Positions 58,105 to 64,000 of a DNA stretch of 64,000 nt are shown piece after piece. The notes beneath the pieces are model-generated. The model was not told the DNA's origin and made no database searches. It saw nothing but the letters and a program-made list of their open reading frames with translations. Each line of letters opens with the position of its first letter. Positions within the stretch are counted from its first letter, which is position 1. Made by a program: the position numbers and the translations under genes. Origin of the DNA: Fibrobacter sp. (GTDB taxonomy: Bacteria; Fibrobacterota; Fibrobacteria; Fibrobacterales; Fibrobacteraceae); the NCBI GenBank assembly GCA_024398955.1, contig JAKSIG010000005.1:1-64000 (forward strand), read 5' to 3'.

Positions 58105-61100
58105 TTAGATTCCTCCTTCGTAGATTCGGGCCTTGCCAATGGGTCGGCCAGGCTTTCGCAGCGTCCAATGCCTAGCAGGCACGGGTTCCAGTAACGATAA
58201 ATGTAGTTGATACCGATGTCTTTTTCTAGACGGTTTTCGCTTCCTTCGGTACCTGTATTTGTCAAGTACTGCTTTCGGGTCAGCATGGCGTTCAAAGATA
58301 GCGTGGGCGAAATGTGATTCTTGTGGCTGTAGTCTGCTTCCTGGAATACAGGGAGCGTATAGTTTACGCCAAATTGCAGAGACTGGTCGTAAGTGGGGTT
58401 TTCGCTTTGGTCCTGAGTGTAGCCGAATACAAGACTCAAGTTCTTGACCCAGCGATCCAGTGAAACAGGAACCTTGAAGTAGCTGGAGTCCTTGTCGCTG
58501 GTTGTGGTGTTTTCAAAGAGCATCACCTTCATGTCGATGTCGCCAATGTAGTCGCCGCCCAAGGTCTTGTTGGCTGTCGTAGAAATTACCTTGCCTATGG
58601 CCTTGCCTGCAATTTTATTCCAGTCGGTGGTTTCGCCATCGCCGTCTGCAATACAGCCCAAAAGAACGTTGTAGTAAATTGCAGCCGAAGAAGATTCTGT
58701 GCCGCAGTTAGACGACGGAATGGGCTGCGGATTTGTAATAGTTCCCTGAATGTCTAGATTAATGGGGCAGGTCTCGTTATTGTTGTCTTCGGAGTCGTTA
58801 CAGTAAGGCAGGTCCTGGCTACTGGAAACGTCGATGACGCCCTGCTGCCAGGGAACGTCATTCCATGAAAGCTGGAAGGAATTCAGGCCGAATTCGTAAA
58901 CTTCCTTGATTCCGATAAAGCCATTGTTTGTATTTGCGATGTCGCCTCGCAGCAACGGTCGTGTGGTGTTGCCCAGAACCCAGACGTCAACCGTAAAGGG
59001 GAAGGTTGCAAATGGCGTTACGATTGCAATAGAATCATTTTGAGAATCGCTGATGTGCAAAGACAGGTTGACAGCTCTAGAAGTAGAAAGCTTTTCTTCT
59101 TGGGTACCCTTCTTTCTTAGCTTTGCAATAGCGTTGTTGAACATAGACAAGTACTTGTCCAAGGCAGAAGGCGTTACCTCGATATCGAAGTCTCTGTAGT
59201 AGACCAGCTTGTCGATAGAAATGTTTCCTGCAATGGTGTTGTTCTTGATTTGCCCAGCCTTGCTGTGGGGGATAACGTAGGCGATGTCACCTTGGGCGAA
59301 TGCTTCGGCCTGGCCAAAAACATTGTCGTTGAATTTGTACGAAATCTTCGGAATCTTTGCGGTAATGGTCAGGTCGTCTTCGCCATCTTCCAGATGTCCG
59401 CTAATGTTTTCTAGAACAAGCTTGTGGGCATCCTTGGCTATGGTGTAGCGATCGGACTTCACGTCGATTGCCCTGAGTTTCATGCTGTCAAGCTGGAACT
59501 GCAAGGTGGCTGCAATGATTTCGTTACTGTCGTTTCGGGTCTCGGCAGAGGTTATGTCCAGCAAGCCATCTTGCACGCGACCTCTAAGATAAATGGGGAA
59601 GCTAAAGTCCATCTTCGGTGGGCGGTACAAGGTAGAATCCATCTTGATGTCGGCAGATAAACCCTTAAGACCTTTTCGAATATCTGCTGTAATGTCGATG
59701 TGCAAATCTGTATTCGTGATTTCGCTGATTGTTCCGGGAATGTACCAGGAACCATTTGCATTGGCCGCACCCTTGAATACAAGATCGTTGTCGATGAACC
59801 CGTCTGCCCATAAGGTACCGCCGTTATCGCTTCCGTGAGAGAAACTTACGTGGCGATTGTCGTTAAAGATGTGGTCAATGATAATCTGGGTGTTGCCGGT
59901 CCAGCCGCCCTGTCCAATGTCAAGGTAGGAGTTCAGCTCGACTTTATCCTTTTCGGCAAAGATGTTCAATTTCTTGATGTTGAATAGTTCCGGAGAAATC
60001 GTGTTGAATTCGATATTGTCAAAATCAAGGTTGCCCATAAGACCGCGATCCTTGTTAAAGGAAAGCTGGCCCGACAGCAGACCTGAGGCGAAGGTTGAAT
60101 CACTCAAAGGCTCTAGCAGAAGCGGAATGCTAAAGTCCTTAGAGGCAATGCTTGCTTCAACAATCTGAATCGGCAGGAACGCCGTCGGCTTGAAGTCTGG
60201 GTTGGAATCGTTGGGCAGAACAAATATACCGCTGGCATTGACTTCATTCTTGTTATAAATACTGTGGATCCTGTCGATAAGTATTGTATCGCCATTCTGT
60301 TTTGCAATAATGTCTGCCTGAACTTTGTAGGAGTCCACTTCGCCTTCGATTCTAACGTCGGCTGCGCCAATGTTCACATCGAAGTTCTGGTGCCATTGCC
60401 CGGTAACGCGCCCGCGGATTCGGTCGCTCCAGTTCAAGTCCGAGAACGGAATCGTTGCCACCACCGTATTTTCCGCTTCCACGTCAATGGCTATGGAATC
60501 GCCAATGTCAATATATGCGCTGGCCTTGCCGCCGTTTCGTTGCGTTATGTTCCATGAGGTATGCGGGCGCTCGTGATTCCACTTTACGTCGCCATCAAAG
60601 TCGAAGGTCTCGTTGGGCGTATAGATGATGCCGTTAGAAAAATCAATCCCCTTGGTATCAAGCGACAATAAGACCTGCATAGAATCGGCCTTAACGTGGT
60701 AGGCGTTCTGAATGTCGACGAACTTTGCCAGTATCTTCAGCTTGTGCCCGTCGCAGGTTCCGTAAAGCTTGGGGCGCTTGCCAAAGGTTACGTTTCCGTG
60801 TTCCCAGTCCAGAGCCCAGGGTTCAAAGGTGGAAATGTCGCCGATAAACGAAATCATCAAGGAATCCCTAAGGTCTATGGTGCCTTCGATAATGGAACCT
60901 TGACGAGTCTCAACTGTAGTCTTTATGACCATGTCCTTGAATTCTGCAGACTGAATTTCAAGATCCATAGGCATCATTTGCGGGCCGAACATGGCGCTCA
61001 TGTTTTCGACCTGGCCTTCTGCAGTGCCGTTCAGGTTCTTGTCGAAGTCGCCAATCAGATGAATGGATCCGCCCTCGTCGTTCTGCAGAAGAATGTCCGC

Positions 61101-62015
61101 ATTCACCTTTTCCTGATTGCCCTTAAGCACCAGGGTAACGTTTTCAGCTTCAAGAGGCCAGAAGGCTCCCACGCGGGTCTTGATGGTGGTGTTGTAATTG
61201 ACTGTTCCCTTCTTGGCGTCTACGGTAGCCTCTGCGGCAATGTCCAACTTTCCGATAGACGGTACCGCCGGCGGAATCTTTACGGGAATCCAGGCGGTAG
61301 GATCCTTTACGCTTAAGTTTGTCTTTGCCTTTACGCGAGTCATGTTGTCTTTAGGAACGTCTGCCGCAACATGCACAGAATCCTTGTCTGTCTTTACGCT
61401 AGCATCAACAGAAAGATTCTCGCTGCTGAAATCCGCCTTTAGCTTGATGGCTGCCGGCGCCTGCAAAAATTCTCCGTCTACCTTTCCGATATCTACGGCA
61501 ACAGCCTTTTCGCCGGTGTTCCTTACGGCAAGCTCCTGCACACTCCAGGCCTTTCCATCAGACAACTTTACGTTGGCTTCGTGAACTTCCAGATTCACCT
61601 TCACCGGAATTCTTAAGTCCTCGGGGAATACTGGGTCTGCTGTATCCTTGACGTCTTTCTTTGCTGTATCTGCGGGCGGCAGCTGGATAAAGGCGTCGAC
61701 CTTGTCCAATTTAAGGTCTACACCGCGGTTTTCTCCAAGAAGGGTTACGTCTAGATTCGGGTTTACAACGGTAATTTCGGTGCCGTCCTTAGAAATATGC
61801 AGCGAGTCGAAGGAATGCTCCAGCAGCGACTCCATTTTATGCCCGTAGGGGGTGACCGTGACACCGGAGTAAGTGTGGGGCGAAGAAAGGTATTTCATGG
61901 CAATCGCATGAACCAACCAGGCGCCAAGAGCGATGACGCCTACAACAACAGTCGCAATAACGGCTGTAATCAAGAATGTCGGTTTTCCTTTAATCAATTG
62001 CCCTAAGTATAGCAA
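58101..62015 (-). CDS. tamB: TamB-like inter-membrane transport protein (DUF490)
   Basis: 1304 residues. An N-terminal TM anchor (FLITAVIATVVVGVIALGAWLVHAI) is followed by a very long beta-taco body with repeated amphipathic strands. The C-terminal TamB/DUF490 domain has LRGDIANTNNGFIGI, LDIQGTITNPQ, and near the end a barrel-like TLSLNAMLTRKQYL. It spans the periplasm and works with TamA. The start codon is TTG at 62015, or another TTG at 61997; no ATG precedes the TM helix. A repeat-type dyad and a weak sigma-54-like box lie upstream. Confidence 0.87.
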   Translation of the reverse strand: MLYLGQLIKGKPTFLITAVIATVVVGVIALGAWLVHAIAMKYLSSPHTYSGVTVTPYGHKMESLLEHSFDSLHISKDGTEITVVNPNLDVTLLGENRGVDLKLDKVDAFIQLPPADTAKKDVKDTADPVFPEDLRIPVKVNLEVHEANVKLSDGKAWSVQELAVRNTGEKAVAVDIGKVDGEFLQAPAAIKLKADFSSENLSVDASVKTDKDSVHVAADVPKDNMTRVKAKTNLSVKDPTAWIPVKIPPAVPSIGKLDIAAEATVDAKKGTVNYNTTIKTRVGAFWPLEAENVTLVLKGNQEKVNADILLQNDEGGSIHLIGDFDKNLNGTAEGQVENMSAMFGPQMMPMDLEIQSAEFKDMVIKTTVETRQGSIIEGTIDLRDSLMISFIGDISTFEPWALDWEHGNVTFGKRPKLYGTCDGHKLKILAKFVDIQNAYHVKADSMQVLLSLDTKGIDFSNGIIYTPNETFDFDGDVKWNHERPHTSWNITQRNGGKASAYIDIGDSIAIDVEAENTVVATIPFSDLNWSDRIRGRVTGQWHQNFDVNIGAADVRIEGEVDSYKVQADIIAKQNGDTILIDRIHSIYNKNEVNASGIFVLPNDSNPDFKPTAFLPIQIVEASIASKDFSIPLLLEPLSDSTFASGLLSGQLSFNKDRGLMGNLDFDNIEFNTISPELFNIKKLNIFAEKDKVELNSYLDIGQGGWTGNTQIIIDHIFNDNRHVSFSHGSDNGGTLWADGFIDNDLVFKGAANANGSWYIPGTISEITNTDLHIDITADIRKGLKGLSADIKMDSTLYRPPKMDFSFPIYLRGRVQDGLLDITSAETRNDSNEIIAATLQFQLDSMKLRAIDVKSDRYTIAKDAHKLVLENISGHLEDGEDDLTITAKIPKISYKFNDNVFGQAEAFAQGDIAYVIPHSKAGQIKNNTIAGNISIDKLVYYRDFDIEVTPSALDKYLSMFNNAIAKLRKKGTQEEKLSTSRAVNLSLHISDSQNDSIAIVTPFATFPFTVDVWVLGNTTRPLLRGDIANTNNGFIGIKEVYEFGLNSFQLSWNDVPWQQGVIDVSSSQDLPYCNDSEDNNNETCPINLDIQGTITNPQPIPSSNCGTESSSAAIYYNVLLGCIADGDGETTDWNKIAGKAIGKVISTTANKTLGGDYIGDIDMKVMLFENTTTSDKDSSYFKVPVSLDRWVKNLSLVFGYTQDQSENPTYDQSLQFGVNYTLPVFQEADYSHKNHISPTLSLNAMLTRKQYLTNTGTEGSENRLEKDIGINYIYRYWNPCLLGIGRCESLADPLARPESTKEESK

Positions 62016-62024
62016 TTACGAATG

Positions 62025-62050
62025 CGTAACTTGTTGACAGTCAACGAGTT
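62025..62050. repeat. Near-perfect 23-bp palindrome between tamB and radA, shared with the glyA region
   Basis: AACTTGTTGAC and GTCAACGAGTT (62028-62050) are inverted around one base with a single wobble. CGTAACTTGTTGA-CA-GTCAA (62025-62044) matches the element at 51501 with the same internal spacing. Confidence 0.65.
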
Positions 62051-62113
62051 AGATGCTGTTTTGGAATGCAATTCTTATAGGAATAGTGTAAATTTGTGCA
62101 TTATTTTTGCCAA

Positions 62114-62128
62114 TGACATAAATTGTCA
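62114..62128. other. Dyad TGACA-N5-TGTCA before radA
   Basis: A perfect 5-bp inverted repeat with AT-rich centre lies 26 bases before the radA ATG. Three GTGCA pentamers (62096, 62130, 62148) flank it. It may be an operator; the binding protein is unknown. Confidence 0.4.
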
Positions 62129-62153
62129 AGTGCATTTTGTTATATTAGTGCAC

Positions 62154-63548
62154 ATGGTAGCAGTAAGCAAAAGTAAAAAAGAAATAGAATTCCTCTGTAC
62201 CGAGTGTGGTAATACCACGCCCAAGTGGGCGGGCAAGTGTCCGTTTTGTGGCGCCTGGAGCACGCTCAAGGAGCACGCCATCGAAAGGGCAGACGTAGCC
62301 GCTGGTCGCGGTGGGCGAGGCCTTGGCGGCCCTGTTCATCAAGTTGTGGCTCTTCGCGACGTAGCTACCGAAGATACAAGGCGCCTGAGTACGGCAAATT
62401 CAGAATTTGACCGCGTCCTTGGGGGCGGCTTTGCTCCGGGTAGCCTGGTGCTGATAGGTGGCGATCCAGGCATTGGCAAGTCCACCCTGGTGCTAACCAC
62501 TCTTGCCACCATGAATGCTGCCGGCGTCAAGGCCCTGTACGTTAGCGGCGAAGAAAGCGCCTGTCAGGTCAAGCTCCGCAGCGAACGTCTTAACGTGGCA
62601 GGTTCCGACATGCTGCTGCTCTGTGAAACCAGCCTCGAAAAAATCATTCAGCAGGCCAACGAAATCAAACCGCAGATACTGGTAATTGACTCTATCCAGA
62701 CTGTGTACAAGGGCGACCTTAACGGTACGCCGGGCTCTGCCGCCCAGCTTCGCGAATGCACCCTAGACCTTATGGTCTGGGCCAAAAATACAGGCTGCAT
62801 TACTGTTCTTATCGGCCACGTCACCAAAGACGGCCAGATCGCGGGCCCCCGCATTCTAGAACACATGGTCGATACCGTGGTCTACTTCGAGGGCGACCGT
62901 AACCATCAGTACCGTTTGCTCCGCACCATCAAGAATCGTTTTGGCGCCACCGACGAAATCGGCGTTTTCGAGATGACTTCCCACGGGCTGTCGTCGGTTC
63001 CCAATCCTAGCAAGGTGTTCCTGCAAGAGGGCGTTCCGCCAACACCCGGCAGCGTGGTCTGCTGTACATTAGAAGGCTCCCGTGCGTTGCTCTTCGAAAC
63101 TCAGGCGCTGGTCAATCAGACTACTTTTGCTGTGCCGCAGCGGGTGGCCGCGGGTATCGATGCAAAACGCCTCACCATAATTCTTGCCCTGCTCGAAAAG
63201 TTCGGCGGCATTACCATCGGGGCGTCCGATGTTTTTGCAAGCATTGCTGGCGGCATGAAGGTCAATGATACTTCTTCGGACTTGGCGCTGGCGCTGGCCA
63301 TTGCAAGCAACCACCTGGGTATCCCTCTGTCCCGTCAGACTATCGCCATAGGCGAGCTGGGACTTTCTGGCGAAATCCGTAGCGTAAGCCTGCTAGACCA
63401 GCGGCTCAAAGAAGCTCGACGCCTAGGCATGGTCGAAGCTATCGTTCCTGCCAATGGCAACCTGCCTGCAGATTCCCGCAACTCCATGAAGGTCTGCCGC
63501 GTCAAGACCTTGGGCGACGCCATCGCCTGGCTGATGGATAAGAAATAA
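62154..63548 (+). CDS. radA: DNA repair protein RadA (Sms)
   Basis: 464 residues from ATG 62154 (MVAVSKSKKEIEFLCTEC), which puts the zinc finger CTECGNTTPKWAGKCPFCGAW at residues 15-35 as in the family; the frame from 62022 adds a non-homologous leader crossing the palindrome. Walker A is GGDPGIGKST, and the RadA-specific KNRFG motif is in TIKNRFGATDEIG. The C-terminal Lon-protease-like domain has VNDTSSDLALALAIAS and IGELGLSGEIRSV. It processes recombination intermediates as a branch-migration helicase. It ends at a strong terminator. Confidence 0.95.
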   Translation: MVAVSKSKKEIEFLCTECGNTTPKWAGKCPFCGAWSTLKEHAIERADVAAGRGGRGLGGPVHQVVALRDVATEDTRRLSTANSEFDRVLGGGFAPGSLVLIGGDPGIGKSTLVLTTLATMNAAGVKALYVSGEESACQVKLRSERLNVAGSDMLLLCETSLEKIIQQANEIKPQILVIDSIQTVYKGDLNGTPGSAAQLRECTLDLMVWAKNTGCITVLIGHVTKDGQIAGPRILEHMVDTVVYFEGDRNHQYRLLRTIKNRFGATDEIGVFEMTSHGLSSVPNPSKVFLQEGVPPTPGSVVCCTLEGSRALLFETQALVNQTTFAVPQRVAAGIDAKRLTIILALLEKFGGITIGASDVFASIAGGMKVNDTSSDLALALAIASNHLGIPLSRQTIAIGELGLSGEIRSVSLLDQRLKEARRLGMVEAIVPANGNLPADSRNSMKVCRVKTLGDAIAWLMDKK

Positions 63549-63577
63549 AACACACCCTGCCTTGCAGGGTGTGTTTT
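63547..63577. terminator. Bidirectional terminator after radA
   Basis: A perfect 14-bp stem AAAACACACCCTGC / GCAGGGTGTGTTTT with a 3-base loop. A and T runs on both sides let it serve radA and the convergent pentapeptide-repeat gene. Confidence 0.92.
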
Positions 63578-63631
63578 CAATCTCTTAAGATTCCGATTTG
63601 GTTTTGAAGATTCTAGACACTTCGGAAGAAA

Positions 63632-64000
63632 TTAATCTTCGTCGTCAGCGGACTTGCGCTTTTTCTTCTTCTTCTTGGAGGAATCGCCACTGCCTTCAAC
63701 CTTGATGTCGGCAGCCTTTTCGCCACGCTTGGTAAAGCCGTACTGACGAGGATCGAAGCCAGAGGGGAACACGGTCTTGTTGTCGTAGATCACCTTCTTG
63801 GCGGTGAACTTTTCGATCTTTGCGCCTTCGAGGTTTGCACCAGAGAAGTCAACGTCGTTCATCTTGGTGTCGGCGTCGATCTTGATGCCCTGCATGTTGG
63901 CGTTGGTGAAGTTCACCATTTCGAGCTTTGCACCGGCGAAGCTTACGCCGCCCATCTGAGCGAGAATAAAGTCAGAACGTTCGATGGTGGAGTTTGCGAA
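63632..64000 (-). CDS. Pentapeptide-repeat protein, C-terminal part (5' end beyond the window)
   Basis: The frame is open from the window edge to the stop at 63632, so the ATG at 63955 is probably internal. Visible repeats of the A(D/N)LxX type include VSFAGAKLEMVNFTNANMQGIKI and VDFSGANLEGAKI, and the edge residues FANSTIERSDF continue the pattern. The tail is charged, with a Lys-rich run (KKKKKKRKSADDED). Such right-handed beta-helical proteins have varied roles; this one is not assigned. Confidence 0.7.
   Translation of the reverse strand, partial: FANSTIERSDFILAQMGGVSFAGAKLEMVNFTNANMQGIKIDADTKMNDVDFSGANLEGAKIEKFTAKKVIYDNKTVFPSGFDPRQYGFTKRGEKAADIKVEGSGDSSKKKKKKRKSADDED

Overview
The window fits a Fibrobacter chromosome (F. 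succinogenes group). Three things point there: two surface lipoproteins built from the TIGR02145 domain (the F. succinogenes major paralogous domain), a TIGR02147 regulator (a second Fibrobacter-expanded family), and many secreted plant cell wall enzymes with Ser-rich linkers and C-terminal tails resembling type IX secretion sorting domains. I see no rRNA, tRNA, phage, insertion sequence or CRISPR array.

Layout. 1-13 kb: the end of an unidentified gene; an aminotransferase with a PotA-type ATPase; a 463-bp gene-free stretch holding a striking array with an 85-bp period; a stand-alone HsdR-N nuclease-like gene; xseA; an orphan Phd-type antitoxin; a two-gene operon of a pectate-lyase-3/GH55-like enzyme and a lipoprotein; endonuclease I; folC; an LPP20-like lipoprotein. 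13-28 kb: aconitase; a DUF4143 AAA ATPase coupled to an MMPL/RND exporter; a lipoprotein; a His/Asp-rich CobW-type metallochaperone divergent from an MscS-type channel; a TIGR02145 lipoprotein; and the operon yihY - outer-membrane protein - uvrA-like, whose last gene has no ordinary start codon.

28-47.4 kb is a pectin (rhamnogalacturonan I) island. A three-gene cassette (PL11 rhamnogalacturonan lyase, CE12 acetylesterase A, CE12 acetylesterase B) occurs twice in the same order and strand. A hybrid histidine kinase on the other strand lies between the copies. The island ends with a TIGR02147 regulator overlapping a PL1 pectate lyase lipoprotein. The lyases would cut the rhamnogalacturonan backbone, the esterases would remove acetyl groups that block it, and PL1 would attack homogalacturonan. 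A motif close to TGTWGACTTTT recurs upstream of both PL11 genes and the regulator gene, suggesting one regulon.

47.4-64 kb: a small membrane protein, an M32 carboxypeptidase behind a perfect sigma-54-like site, a GH5 cellulase, glyA, a three-domain TIGR02145 lipoprotein, an orphan ABC ATPase, the tamB-tamA envelope assembly pair, radA, and a truncated pentapeptide-repeat protein.

The best leads for undescribed biology are the 85-bp array beside the nuclease-like gene, the TGTWGACTTTT sites with the TIGR02147 regulator, two copies of a repeat carrying sigma-54-type boxes, a stem element shared by the glyA and tamB/radA upstream regions, and the uvrA-like gene without a canonical start. All function calls come from reading the sequence; no database search was run.
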